From: JBASEY01 sp964404285
GTDB taxonomy: Bacteria; CSSED10-310
Length of the DNA stretch: 64,000 nt
Direction: 5' to 3'
Assembly (NCBI GenBank): GCA_964404285.1
Contig: CAYOJK010000010.1
Coordinates: 18,802 to 82,801, forward strand
Each line of letters opens with the position of its first letter. The stretch's first letter is position 1. The position numbers and the translations under genes are program-made. A model generated the notes under the pieces. That model was not told where the DNA came from, searched no databases, and saw nothing but the letters and a program-made list of their open reading frames with translations. Shown one piece after another: positions 36,482 through 46,065 of the stretch.

Positions 36482-37108
36482 ATGAAAAAGCTATTGTTAA
36501 CATTGATTTTTATTATCGCGGTTCCCGCATTTGCCGGAACACATTACTTCACGGATGGTATCATTCCGGATGGAATGGAATTCAGCATAGGGTATGTAGA
36601 TATTGATGATGATGGTTGGCTTGATATCTATTTCATACCAATGCGACTGGAAGCGCCGATCGCTGATAACATAAGTCTATTTGGTGAATTCCAATATAAC
36701 GACTATGATTTTGAATCGACTTTCAGCATTGGCGGTGGCGCCATGTTAAGACTAATTGAAGATGGCACAACACTTCCTTTCAATGTTTCGCTGCGGGGAG
36801 CGCTCTTTTACGGTTTTGAGAAAAAAGAAGATGGCTGGACTTTGATTCCATCGATTTTCAGTTTTGAAGGTCGCGCCATCATTTCTAAACAATTTGACCA
36901 CGCAGTCGATTGGACACCGTACGCCAACTTGGTTTTTTCGCGGAGTAAATACAGCTACAACTTTGGAGGCTATAATGCTAGTGAAAGCGATTCCTACCTG
37001 GATTTCGTTCTCGGTGTAAAACTCCGATTCGATCAATTCGGTATATTCGCCGAAGGCGTGTTCGGTGATCAAGATGCCTTTGGCATAGGTGGTTCATTCA
37101 CGTTTTAA
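36482..37108 (+). CDS. Small exported beta-barrel-like protein
   Basis: 208 residues with a signal peptide (MKKLLLTLIF, then AFAG). The mature part alternates polar and aromatic residues in many short strands (ISLFGEFQYNDYDFEST, PFNVSLRGALFYGFEKK, DWTPYANLVFSRSKYSYNFGG, FVLGVKLRFDQFGIFAEG) and ends in a C-terminal aromatic strand GIGGSFTF. The alternation and the terminal Phe are typical of outer-membrane beta-barrels. No family name can be assigned. It has a GGGGG-like site before the ATG and a terminator about 100 bp after its stop. Confidence 0.6.
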   Translation: MKKLLLTLIFIIAVPAFAGTHYFTDGIIPDGMEFSIGYVDIDDDGWLDIYFIPMRLEAPIADNISLFGEFQYNDYDFESTFSIGGGAMLRLIEDGTTLPFNVSLRGALFYGFEKKEDGWTLIPSIFSFEGRAIISKQFDHAVDWTPYANLVFSRSKYSYNFGGYNASESDSYLDFVLGVKLRFDQFGIFAEGVFGDQDAFGIGGSFTF

Positions 37109-37212
37109 CACGCTGGATTCGAATACAACATTAGCATTGGTGCCGGTAGGAATAGCAGTTTTTATAAGATTGCCATGCTTACCGGCACAACTATTTCAGA
37201 AAATATAGAACG

Positions 37213-37239
37213 GAGTATATTTCTATACTCGTTTTTTTT
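37213..37239 (+). terminator. Hairpin terminator after the beta-barrel-like gene
   Basis: GAGTATA (37213-37219), TTTC loop, TATACTC (37224-37230), then a G and eight T residues. Perfect 7-bp stem. Confidence 0.75.
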
Positions 37240-37449
37240 GAGAAGAATTATTTTTTGATAAACTAAGAAAGCTCTAGTTTTTTTCCTTTTATAAAAGAAC
37301 ATCATGAAATTAAATAGTTCTCAAAAAAAGATGTTGACAAAAAACACCATAGGAAACAAAGGGTTGCGGATACTCCAACACATAATTAAAAAAATGAAAA
37401 CCTTCGATCAAGCAGCGACGGAAAGTGTATTCGCACGAATAAAAGAGAA

Positions 37450-37478
37450 TTGCAGAATGTTTTATTAAAGGTTATACT
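37450..37478 (+). promoter_or_regulatory. Candidate promoter for the acidic exported protein
   Basis: TTGCAG (37450-37455) and TATACT (37473-37478) with a 17-base spacer, 65 bp before the ATG at 37545. Position and spacing fit a sigma-70-type promoter. Confidence 0.42.
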
Positions 37479-37544
37479 GTTTACCCTTGGTGATATAGGT
37501 ACCGAGGAAAGGGCAGGTTTCAAAAAAAACAGGAGGTATTTTAA

Positions 37545-37955
37545 ATGATTAAAATAACACGGTTTCTGCTAGTAGCTCTGTTGGTCTGCATGGGAAGCAT
37601 ATCCGTTTACGGCGCTGATCAGGTAGAAAACACTGAAGAGCTGGAAGCGCCTGAAACGGCGCTTGAATTGTCTGAAGAAGTTGCACCGGATGCGGAAGAA
37701 CCCATTCAGGAAGCTGAACAGCTAATCGAAGATGCTGTTGAGCAAGTGGAAGAACAAAAAAAGGAAGATGTTGTACAAAAGGAACTTGATAAAGCCACCG
37801 CTAAAATAACTGATAAAGCCATTGAGACAGTTGAAGAAACAGTCGAAGATGCTGTTGAGACAGTTGAAGATGCTGTTGAGCAAGTAGAAGAAGCAGTGGA
37901 AGACGCCGTAGAAAAAGCGACTGACAAGGTTGCTGACGAACTTCCCATTAATTGA
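37545..37955 (+). CDS. Small exported acidic helical-repeat protein
   Basis: 136 residues. A signal peptide (hydrophobic core LVALLVCMG, cut near VYGAD) is followed by a very acidic, low-complexity helix made of repeated units such as VEEQ, VEETVEDAVETVEDAVEQVEEAVEDAVE, written here only in short pieces: EDAVEQVEE, ETVEETVED, EQVEEAVED. The hydrophobic Val/Ala register suggests an amphipathic helix or coiled coil rather than a globular fold. No known family was recognised. It has an AGGAGG site at 37531 and is followed by a hairpin terminator, so it is probably a single-gene unit. Confidence 0.6.
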   Translation: MIKITRFLLVALLVCMGSISVYGADQVENTEELEAPETALELSEEVAPDAEEPIQEAEQLIEDAVEQVEEQKKEDVVQKELDKATAKITDKAIETVEETVEDAVETVEDAVEQVEEAVEDAVEKATDKVADELPIN

Positions 37956-38026
37956 TCTTACACTTTCAATACGTTTGGATTGATTAACCACTGAAATCCA
38001 AGCTAAAAACTCACGTTGATTGATAA

Positions 38027-38050
38027 AAAGACGCCTGGTCAGGCGTCTTT
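38027..38050. terminator. Perfect 10-bp hairpin terminator between converging genes
   Basis: AAAGACGCCT / AGGCGTCTTT with a GGTC loop. The T-rich end faces right and the A-rich end faces left, so it can stop both the acidic-protein transcript and the converging export operon. Confidence 0.8.
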
Positions 38051-38115
38051 ATTTATTGATTAGCAAGAATAACATATTAAACGGGTGAACTATGATTTGA
38101 CGGCACACTCACCAA

Positions 38116-38811
38116 TTACGTCTTTATATCCTCAGAAATCTTACCATCTCGTAACGTAATCCGCCGCCGGGCATAAGCGGCGATATCATCTTCATGGGTC
38201 ACCAAGATGATCGTTTGCCCCTCTTTTTCCAGACCGATCAGGATATCCATAATTTCATAGCTTGTTTTCGTGTCCAGATTTCCTGTCGGTTCATCAGCAA
38301 GAATAACCGATGGGTGATTGACAAGAGCCCGGGCTATTGCAACACGCTGCTTTTCACCACCGCTCATCTCGCTCGGCCGGTGATGACCACGGCGACCAAG
38401 ACCAACCTTTTCCAGCATTTTTTCGGCTTGAGAGCGCCGTTCCTTTGGGCTCATCCCTGCATATACCAATGGAACTTCCACGTTTTCGCGAGCTGTCATA
38501 CGTGGTAAAAGGCTGAAGTTTTGAAAAACGAACCCTATACGCTGATTTCGTATCCGACTCAAGGCGCCGTCATCCAATCCGGATATGTTTTGACCGTCAA
38601 AAAGGTAATCACCTGAAGTCGGCTGGTCCAATCCTCCCAATATGTTCATCAATGTCGATTTACCGCTCCCCGACGGCCCCATGATGGCAACGAATTCATT
38701 GTGCTGAACCGTCAAATTGATATCGAATAGAACCTGCAAAGTCAGCGCTCCCATACGGTAAACCTTATTAATATTTTTTAATTCAATAACAGATTTGTTA
38801 CGGTTACTCAT
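38116..38811 (-). CDS. ABC transporter ATP-binding protein (MacB/LolD type)
   Basis: About 231 residues. Walker A GPSGSGKST, Q-loop FQNFSLLP, signature MSGGEKQRVAIARAL, Walker B VILADEPTGNLD, H-loop VTHEDD. LolD/MacB-type ATPases power export by conformational change instead of classic translocation. It starts at ATG 38811, overlapping the permease stop by 8 bp. An upstream in-frame ATG at 38826 is less likely. It is the last gene of a five-gene export operon with TolC-like and adaptor genes, so it drives a MacAB-TolC-like pump; the substrate is unknown. Confidence 0.93.
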   Translation of the reverse strand: MSNRNKSVIELKNINKVYRMGALTLQVLFDINLTVQHNEFVAIMGPSGSGKSTLMNILGGLDQPTSGDYLFDGQNISGLDDGALSRIRNQRIGFVFQNFSLLPRMTARENVEVPLVYAGMSPKERRSQAEKMLEKVGLGRRGHHRPSEMSGGEKQRVAIARALVNHPSVILADEPTGNLDTKTSYEIMDILIGLEKEGQTIILVTHEDDIAAYARRRITLRDGKISEDIKT

Positions 38812-40048
38812 AACGCAACGCCTCAATCGGGTTCAGGCCGGCAGCTCTTCGAGCCGGGAAAAAGCCGGCCGCCACGCCGACTGTGCCTGCAACCATAACA
38901 CTCATAACCACCGCCCCGAGCGAAAAAATCGTTTTCCAGCCGGCATAGTGAGATATGACGGCTCCTAATGAGAATCCCGTCACGATACCGAAGACACCGC
39001 CAACAAGGCTCAAGACGACGGCTTCCAGAAGAAACTGTGCCAGTATATCGTTTCGGGTGGCGCCTAAAGCACGGCGTATGCCGATTTCGCGAGTGCGTTG
39101 AGTGACGCCGGCCAGCATGATATTCATGATGCCGATACCACCGACTAACAATGATATGGCGGCAATTGCAGCCAACACCATGTTGAAGCGCCGTTGAGTT
39201 GCCAGGGCCTCCCGAAGCAAATCCAGCGGCACAACCATATCGTAATCGTTCACATTGTTATGCATGCGTTTCAAAATCGTATCGATTAAATCTGCTGCCT
39301 GCTTGACAGTGTTTCGATCAGATGCCTGTACGACAAGCTCAGACAGTTCGTGATGAGTGGCTGTATCTGAAATTCGGCGGCCGACAACACTTAACGGCAC
39401 ATAGATATCCCGATTGAGATTTCTCATGCTGATCGCAGATGTGCCGGCTTCCGCTAACCGTTTATCTTCCATTATACCAATAACGGAAAACATCGAATCA
39501 CCAATTTGAAACCATTTACCAGAGACTTGCTGCCAGGGCGCTGAGCCGAAGATTTCCTGATGGATTTCCGCTCCAATAACACATACGGGTTGCGCGGTTT
39601 CCATGTCCATTTCGGCTAGAAAACGACCCTTCGCCGAATGAAAGTTCATAACAGCTACATAATCCGGTGTTGCCCCGATTACGGCTGCATTCACCGTGCG
39701 GCCTTCAAAAACGGGTTTTTCCACAAGTTCTTTCACGGGAGCCATCCGCTCGACAAATGGGCAGTTCGCTTCAATTGCCGTCATATCCATCCGCGCTAAT
39801 CCTTTTGGATTCTGTTGAATCGCAGTAATCCGTTCGTGTCCGGAAAGGTCAACAGCCTGGATACGGATATTGGTCAATCCTAATTGCGACACCTGCTCCA
39901 TGGCCTGCTGTTTGGCGCCTTCGCCGATAGCCACGCTGGCAATGACGGCGGCCACGCCGAAAATAACGCCCAACATCGTCAAAAACGAGCCCAACTTGTT
40001 GTTGCGCATTTCCAGCAATCCAATTTTGATGGTTTGGCCTAATAGCAT
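38804..40048 (-). CDS. MacB-type ABC permease (FtsX domain)
   Basis: 414 residues. One N-terminal transmembrane helix (LTMLGVIFGVAAVIASVAIG) is followed by a large periplasmic domain, then three C-terminal helices with the FtsX pattern (GGIGIMNIMLAGVTQRTREIGIRRALGA, then FPARRAAGLNPIEALRYE). This is the mechanotransmission architecture of MacB. It lies 3 bp after the second adaptor gene and overlaps the ATPase gene, so all are co-translated. Confidence 0.92.
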   Translation of the reverse strand: MLLGQTIKIGLLEMRNNKLGSFLTMLGVIFGVAAVIASVAIGEGAKQQAMEQVSQLGLTNIRIQAVDLSGHERITAIQQNPKGLARMDMTAIEANCPFVERMAPVKELVEKPVFEGRTVNAAVIGATPDYVAVMNFHSAKGRFLAEMDMETAQPVCVIGAEIHQEIFGSAPWQQVSGKWFQIGDSMFSVIGIMEDKRLAEAGTSAISMRNLNRDIYVPLSVVGRRISDTATHHELSELVVQASDRNTVKQAADLIDTILKRMHNNVNDYDMVVPLDLLREALATQRRFNMVLAAIAAISLLVGGIGIMNIMLAGVTQRTREIGIRRALGATRNDILAQFLLEAVVLSLVGGVFGIVTGFSLGAVISHYAGWKTIFSLGAVVMSVMVAGTVGVAAGFFPARRAAGLNPIEALRYE

Positions 40049-40051
40049 TCG

Positions 40052-41395
40052 CTAAAATCCTTTATCGTTTATCCCTGATTCCGGAGCTGTTTTCGCCGCT
40101 AAGCTAAATAAAGCGACTCTCATTCCAGGTTCTAAACCATGAGTAACAACCGCTTCTAAACGATTCCGCGGGCCGAGCTCGATCGGGCGATACGTGAAGC
40201 GACCGTTTTTATAGACAAACACATGCGAGCCGGACTGGTCATGCCCGATGGCGCTGATCGGAATGGTCAATACATCCGATATACGCTCTTCGACAAATAC
40301 AACCGATACATTCATGCCGGTCCGAAGTCGTTCATCTTGTGTTGTCAGTCGAACAGCTATTTCAAAAACCTTCCCATGAGAATTATCGCCGTCAGCTCCT
40401 GTATAAACTGTTCCACGACTTTGTCCTCTTGGCATCGCCAGCCAACTTATTGAATCGACCACACCTTCCAAGACGGCATTCTCCAGTGCCGGGACGCGTA
40501 TCCAAACCGGTTGGTCTTCAAATACTCTACCTAAATGAGCTTCGGATACCTGTGTCCAAATCATCATTTCAGACATATCCGGTATTTCCAAAAGTGTCGT
40601 CCCAGAACCGACGCTATCCCCAACTTTGAACGGCTCTTTGTTCCACTGGCGTCTGATAATGACAATACCATCCGCCGCGGCATAACCAACGTGATAACCT
40701 AGATACTTCTCATAAAACGCTTTCAAAGCGCTACTTTGCTCATAGTCATGACGAGCAATTTCCGATTCGAGCTCGACACTCTTCCGACGGGATTCATATT
40801 CCAGTTCAGCTCGTTCCAAAGCCAGTCGAGAAGCCGTTTCCGTCAATCGCAATTGTTCCAATCGCGCTTCAGTGTCAAGCACCTCTGTTTCAGATATCAA
40901 CTGTCGAGCAAATCGATCTCGAAGCTGCTCCAGTTCCCGTTCTATGCGTTCGACATTCAGCTTGTCAAAAGCATAAACCGCGGTTGTTTCCTTAAGCGCC
41001 TGTTCCAGGTTGAATTTTTCTTCTGCAAGAGCTTCAACAGCCCGCTCATAATTCGAAAGTGTCTGACGCAGCTTGATCGTTGTCTTTTCGATCAACTGCT
41101 CCATATTTTCAGTATCGAGCCAGAAGACCGGATCACCCTTTCGGACAAATGAGCCTTCCGGCGCCAATCGTGCGATTTTACCTCTTGTCACCGTCGATAC
41201 TGTTGCATTGCGAACGGCTTTGAGCAGACCGACATCATCGATCCCAGAAACGAATACACCTTGTTGAACACGCACGGTATCGGAATCAGGTGGCGGAGCC
41301 AGGGGGTGCGGTCGAGAGCAGGCTCCAAGCAACACAAACAGGCCTCCAGCAACCATGTTAAGGACGAAGATGTTTTTATTGGCTTGTCGACTCAT
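40052..41395 (-). CDS. Lipoprotein periplasmic adaptor (MacA/HlyD-like), second copy
   Basis: 447 residues. A signal peptide ends in a lipobox VLLGAC, so lipid-anchored. Lipoyl-like half (GKIARLAPEGSFVRKGDPV), a long alpha-helical hairpin (about residues 100-225, NYERAVEALAEEKFNLEQ and reverse helix), the second lipoyl half (AADGIVIIRRQW), and beta-barrel region (MIWTQVSEAHLGRVF). It is homologous to the upstream adaptor gene and follows it by 11 bp. In MacAB-TolC the adaptor forms the periplasmic bridge between permease and outer-membrane channel. Confidence 0.85.
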   Translation of the reverse strand: MSRQANKNIFVLNMVAGGLFVLLGACSRPHPLAPPPDSDTVRVQQGVFVSGIDDVGLLKAVRNATVSTVTRGKIARLAPEGSFVRKGDPVFWLDTENMEQLIEKTTIKLRQTLSNYERAVEALAEEKFNLEQALKETTAVYAFDKLNVERIERELEQLRDRFARQLISETEVLDTEARLEQLRLTETASRLALERAELEYESRRKSVELESEIARHDYEQSSALKAFYEKYLGYHVGYAAADGIVIIRRQWNKEPFKVGDSVGSGTTLLEIPDMSEMMIWTQVSEAHLGRVFEDQPVWIRVPALENAVLEGVVDSISWLAMPRGQSRGTVYTGADGDNSHGKVFEIAVRLTTQDERLRTGMNVSVVFVEERISDVLTIPISAIGHDQSGSHVFVYKNGRFTYRPIELGPRNRLEAVVTHGLEPGMRVALFSLAAKTAPESGINDKGF

Positions 41396-41406
41396 TGTAA
41401 ACTCAA

Positions 41407-42702
41407 TTACAAACTATCAGGACGCGTCAACAAAATTCGTTGTCCTGGCTGAACACCCTCGTGTATTACAATATATTGGGCGTTCCAAGCGCCGGTTTTA
41501 ACCATTTGTTTTTCAGCCCCCCCCAAACCAGCCAAATAGACGATTCGATTTTCACCATCGGTAAAAACAGAGTCTATCGGCACATAAATATTATTATCCG
41601 ATTCGTATAATAACACAGCGACTCTAGCAGTGATTCCCGGACGCAGATCGTCCGGATTATCCGAAATGCGGACACTGACCTCAAAAACCTTACGACCACC
41701 GCCGCTATCTCGATTTCTAGGCTCGCGCGAGGAGGGAGCTTCGTCGGCCAGAGCTGCAATTTTGTGTATGTCTCCGTGTAGTACAAGACTCGGAAAGGCG
41801 TCCAGATATATCTTTGCCGTTTGATTTTCTTTCACACGAGAAATATCGACTTCGTCAACAAAAGCAATGGCCTCTAATTCGGATAGATCAGGGATTTCAA
41901 GAAACGGCTGCCAGGGCCCGACCTGATCGCCGATAGCTACTTTTTCCGTGTTACCTCCACCTTTCCAAACATTTTTATACATAACCATACCGGACGTAGG
42001 GGCTCGTATTATCGCTTCATTCAAGTTTGTTTGAACTTTTGTCAGCTCCGCCTGATTTTGGTCAACTTCGATGGAGGCCGTCGTCACATCCGCTTTTTGA
42101 AGTTCACGTTGAGATTCCCGGTTTTTTAGCGCTTTTTCGAGCGCCAGAGTGGCATTTTCCACTTGAAGAGTCTGGCTTAAAACTTCCAATTCGGCATCAT
42201 CGAGCGCTTTTCGGGGAGAAATATCGGCATCGACTAAACGTTGCGTTTTCTCCAGACGTGATCGTGCCGCTGCGAGCTGGGTTCGTTGATGTTCCAAGCG
42301 CGATTTGGCTTCCTCGATCGCTAGAAGGTTCAAGCGGTCTTGTAGCTGAGCGTTCTCTTCAGCCTTGAGCAATTTTTTTTTCGCGATTTCCAACGCATTC
42401 ACCATCTGCTCTACGTCCTCTTCCAACTCCTCGGTTTCAAACCAACAGATCGGTTGGCCTTTTTCGACAATAGAGCCTTCCGGAATGAGATTCGCTATTT
42501 TTCCATACGTGCGTGGCGTGATATTGGTTGAATTGACCGCACGAATTTCACCGATCAGCATCAATTCCGACTTAAACGGGCCTTCCTGGACAGTCACAAC
42601 GATATCACCGGGAATGATGGCGCGTCTGCTGAATTTCAAGCCGATCACAAAAAGCACAACCAAACCGATACCGATCAATACCCACCGTTTTTTATTCGTC
42701 AT
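41407..42702 (-). CDS. Periplasmic adaptor (MacA/HlyD-like), first copy
   Basis: About 431 residues from the ATG at 42702 (an upstream ATG lies inside the tolC gene). One N-terminal membrane helix (WVLIGIGLVVLFVIGL), lipoyl half (GKIANLIPEGSIVEKGQPI), a helical hairpin (LLKAEENAQLQDRLNLL to QNQAELTKVQ), the second lipoyl half (IIRAPTSGMVMYKNVWKGG), then the barrel domain (LEAIAFVDEVDISRV). It overlaps the tolC-like gene by 11 bp (ATGACGAATAA). It differs from the downstream adaptor by having a membrane anchor instead of a lipobox. Confidence 0.88.
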   Translation of the reverse strand: MTNKKRWVLIGIGLVVLFVIGLKFSRRAIIPGDIVVTVQEGPFKSELMLIGEIRAVNSTNITPRTYGKIANLIPEGSIVEKGQPICWFETEELEEDVEQMVNALEIAKKKLLKAEENAQLQDRLNLLAIEEAKSRLEHQRTQLAAARSRLEKTQRLVDADISPRKALDDAELEVLSQTLQVENATLALEKALKNRESQRELQKADVTTASIEVDQNQAELTKVQTNLNEAIIRAPTSGMVMYKNVWKGGGNTEKVAIGDQVGPWQPFLEIPDLSELEAIAFVDEVDISRVKENQTAKIYLDAFPSLVLHGDIHKIAALADEAPSSREPRNRDSGGGRKVFEVSVRISDNPDDLRPGITARVAVLLYESDNNIYVPIDSVFTDGENRIVYLAGLGGAEKQMVKTGAWNAQYIVIHEGVQPGQRILLTRPDSL

Positions 42703-44242
42703 TCCTATTGTCTCCACTGTGTCTATTAATCGGGTTATCTTCATGCTGTGTTGTATATGACTGATCTGAAGAATGAGGATTCAAACGCAGGTTTTCCGGA
42801 TCGAGGTCACGACCTAAAGCATGAATGATCCGTGCTTTTGCCACTGCCAAATCCAAAATATCGGAATAATAATTATTGCCCGCATCGATTAAGTCATCCT
42901 GAGAACGAATCAGGTCCAAATTTCCAGTCAACCCTTCCTGGTAACTCTGGCCTGCCAACTGAAAATTCATTTCAGCAACAGCCAGCGCTTTTTCAGATAC
43001 TTTCAACGCCTCCACAAGCGCCTGATAGTGGCGAATTTCATCGCGAACATCTTTTTCAACCGCAAGACCGGCGTTCATCAGGTTGTTTTCCAGTTTTTTC
43101 AATCGTATCCGAGCCTGATTCCAGTTTTCTCTGTTTGTTCTGTCCCCTAACACATACGAAAATCCAATGCGAATCGAACGGGTATCATCGTCAAATCGAA
43201 AGCTATCACCAAACCTGTCGCTCCGTTGAACAGATTCAGCATTTAAAAGCAAATCCAAAGCCGGCAACCGCTGGTTCATAGCATGGGTCACCGCTATTTC
43301 TGCGCTGAAAATATCGTTTTTCAAAATGCGCAGATCGAGTCTTTGTTCCAAAGCTTCATCGATGGCGGCGTCGAGTGATATTTCTTCAGGAATATGCTCC
43401 GGCGCATCGGCAAACACCAAAGAGCTATCCAATGGAATACTCAGGGTGAGTTTTAATGAATCAACCTGTGATGCGGCAGCCTGTTGAATCCGAATGAGCG
43501 TGGTCTGCTGGCGTGCCAGTTGCAGCTCCGCCTGAGACACATCCATCTGTGCAACCAGCCCTTCCTCTAGCTTGATCTGGGAGTTTTTCAAGTGCACCAT
43601 AGCATCTTCTACGCCACGCAAAGCAACCTCTACCAGTTTTTCCTGTTTTAAAGCAGTAAAATACTGAATGATGACATCCAGAATCAGTCGTCTTTGAGCT
43701 TGAACAAATCGAAAACGCGCGTTTTCTCGTGCCAATCGGTTCTGCCTGACCGTAATATGATCACCCCATAAACCGGCATTTTTCAAAAGCGGCTGCTGAA
43801 ATCGTAAACCTAACGTATTTGAATAAATTCCATAATCACTATCGAAATATTCATCGTATCTACTTTCACTCTCATCATAGCGAATTACATTCGAATATAG
43901 TGACAGAGAACCGCCACTCGTGCTGAACTGTTTGCTGATATCCGCGCGAAAGTGATCATTACGGGAAGATTCATCTGTGTTATCACCGTTATCGATCTGA
44001 GTATGGACAGAATCGGCTTCAAAGGACAGGCGTGGGAAATACGGCGCCATTCCAGACCGATAGACCGACTCGTTTAATTCCAGATCCAACCCATCATTCT
44101 GAAAATCGAAATTGTTTTCCAGAGCCAATTTAACGGCATCCGACAATGCCAACGGGCGTGATTGGGATTCGGAAAAACAGCGAGTGGTGAGAAGCTCACA
44201 AATAAACAATAAGGAAAGAATATACTTTTTGGAGATTTTCAT
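42692..44242 (-). CDS. TolC-family outer-membrane channel
   Basis: 516 residues. Signal peptide (hydrophobic LLFICELL stretch). Two repeats of the TolC helical-bundle pattern: LALSDAVKLALENNFD at the N-terminus, then ISLDAAIDEALEQRLDLRIL in the middle, both typical of the 12-stranded trimeric channel. Helices such as QSYQEGLTGNLDLIRSQDDL match the second repeat. It is the first gene of the export operon and spans the outer membrane for the adaptor/MacB parts. The ATG at 44242 has GGAGG about 11 bases upstream. Confidence 0.9.
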   Translation of the reverse strand: MKISKKYILSLLFICELLTTRCFSESQSRPLALSDAVKLALENNFDFQNDGLDLELNESVYRSGMAPYFPRLSFEADSVHTQIDNGDNTDESSRNDHFRADISKQFSTSGGSLSLYSNVIRYDESESRYDEYFDSDYGIYSNTLGLRFQQPLLKNAGLWGDHITVRQNRLARENARFRFVQAQRRLILDVIIQYFTALKQEKLVEVALRGVEDAMVHLKNSQIKLEEGLVAQMDVSQAELQLARQQTTLIRIQQAAASQVDSLKLTLSIPLDSSLVFADAPEHIPEEISLDAAIDEALEQRLDLRILKNDIFSAEIAVTHAMNQRLPALDLLLNAESVQRSDRFGDSFRFDDDTRSIRIGFSYVLGDRTNRENWNQARIRLKKLENNLMNAGLAVEKDVRDEIRHYQALVEALKVSEKALAVAEMNFQLAGQSYQEGLTGNLDLIRSQDDLIDAGNNYYSDILDLAVAKARIIHALGRDLDPENLRLNPHSSDQSYTTQHEDNPINRHSGDNRNDE

Positions 44243-44405
44243 TGTCGAATATTTCCTCCAGAAACTTATATACTAAACTGATTCTAAAATTAAAGCCTTT
44301 ATTCAAAAATTGCAGATAAATACCGATATCTTAGCACACATAAAAAGGAATCTTTATAACCATACTTTATGAGAATAAAACCATTCTCTTGATGTAATGG
44401 ACGTA

Positions 44406-45587
44406 TTATTCTTGGGCTTTTTGAGACATTTGTGAGAATATCATCTGCCCAATTTCATGAATGACATCGTGCCGTTTCAGTCCTTTGGCCAGACGCGCAG
44501 CCATGCCGACTCGAATTTCAGGAAATTCGTTACGGGCAAGAGATATTTCCGCTAAATCGTGAATGATTATGTGTTGTAGCATATCTTTTTCAGTGAACTG
44601 ATTTTCCTTGAACCAGGTAAAATGTGAGTTGAAAATCATAAGATGTCTGTAGGATTCTTCCCACGATAGCCATTTTTCATAATCTATTTTGGAATTAGGG
44701 TCATATCCATCGCGTAGAGGAAAATCGGTATAGTGGTTGAAATGCACATATGGATCGATAGGGTATCCTCTGAAATCGTCATCTGTGAGTGGGTAGGAGT
44801 TACCGGTAAGCTGCTGAAGATTGTAACGCACTCCTGCTGGATCTTGAGGCATCAGGCGGTATATTTTTTTATACAGAGCGATCGCTTCCTCTTTTTGGTT
44901 CGAACTTTCAAAAAAATTTGCCAGTGAATGCAGGCAGCTCATATAAATACTGTTCCTCATATTTCTGTAATTTAAAATAAAATCATCCGTATCCGGCAAA
45001 ATAGATTCAGACAACAGAATTCCGAACTGAAAATATTTACGGGCAGTTGCCAGCCTCTGCCCTGCAAGAGACAACATGCCCATCACATGATAGAGGTCCA
45101 GCAACCATGGAATTTTTCCCAGCACAGGGCTGATTGTCTTTTGAGCCTCATCGAAACGCTTTTCACTGAACAATACGGATGCTTTATGAAGTGTTTCCTG
45201 GTCTTCATCAGGAACTGAAGATGTAAAATCATAGGCAAGCAACCGCCATTTTTTTGAGTGGTGTTCAGGAAAAAAATCTTTTGCGGCGGTCGGCCCGTAT
45301 AACCAGACAGGGTCCCAGATACCGTTATCCTCTAGTGTCGCAGGTAAATTTATCGTATCCGTCAATTTTAATTCTTCTGCTACAACTACACCCAGCAAAC
45401 GATCTTTCTTGCCGATCTCCAAGCCACGATCCAGACCTGTAACGCGTACGGATAGTGTTTCATTCTCGATGTATTGGTTGTCTTCCGAATGAAATTCGTA
45501 TTCTGTGCCATCTTTTTCAGCAACAATAAAAATATTGTCATCTCTTTGTTTAACAGTCAGTTCTATAACGGAATCGATAAGCGGCAT
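44406..45587 (-). CDS. TPR-containing protein of unknown function
   Basis: About 393 residues, start at the ATG with AAAGGA 9 bases upstream. The first 90 residues are beta-rich and resemble no family I can name. Residues 150-300 show helical tetratricopeptide-like spacing (LFSEKRFDEAQKTISPVLG, DLYHVMGMLSLAGQRLATARKYFQFG, ANFFESSNQKEEAIALYKKIY). The C-terminus is a short helical tail. No signal peptide, so probably cytoplasmic. It stands alone between the export operon and a DUF2079 gene. Confidence 0.5.
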   Translation of the reverse strand: MPLIDSVIELTVKQRDDNIFIVAEKDGTEYEFHSEDNQYIENETLSVRVTGLDRGLEIGKKDRLLGVVVAEELKLTDTINLPATLEDNGIWDPVWLYGPTAAKDFFPEHHSKKWRLLAYDFTSSVPDEDQETLHKASVLFSEKRFDEAQKTISPVLGKIPWLLDLYHVMGMLSLAGQRLATARKYFQFGILLSESILPDTDDFILNYRNMRNSIYMSCLHSLANFFESSNQKEEAIALYKKIYRLMPQDPAGVRYNLQQLTGNSYPLTDDDFRGYPIDPYVHFNHYTDFPLRDGYDPNSKIDYEKWLSWEESYRHLMIFNSHFTWFKENQFTEKDMLQHIIIHDLAEISLARNEFPEIRVGMAARLAKGLKRHDVIHEIGQMIFSQMSQKAQE

Positions 45588-46065
45588 AGTCTGTTCCTTT
45601 CCCAGATCAATCAATGATGGCCTGGGCAGCGTAACCATCAAGCTGCCGGGCTTTCACACAGGACAGCACGGTATCAGGTTGTTATCGGGTCAGCAACAGA
45701 AGCACAAAAATACTTATTCGTAGGAAAAGCTTCAATAGCTCGCAAAAAGAACAAATGGAAATTGAACTGAAATCTGGCCTGTTCTTAACCGATATCCCAC
45801 AAATTTTGGACAACTCGATTATCACCGCCTATTGGGCAACCGATTGAAGGTGACTTAAGGATATGGATAGACTATCGGCTGCTGCCACTATCCCATCTGG
45901 AACTCTCATCGTAACTACGCACACTACCTCGATCTCATGTAAGAAAGCACAATGCGACTCCATTAGGAACGCTAAAGTAAAAGGAACCCGATAATCAGGT
46001 CAGTAAAAGAGCAGCACATCCAACGATCTTCGTTTATCAGGTTTGGAGATGTATCAACAGAAGCG
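45588..46065. other. Gene-free spacer
   Basis: About 480 bp between two minus-strand genes. I found no reading frame with family features, no hairpin terminator and no copy of the dispersed repeat. It may hold regulatory sequence or degraded coding remnants. Confidence 0.5.
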
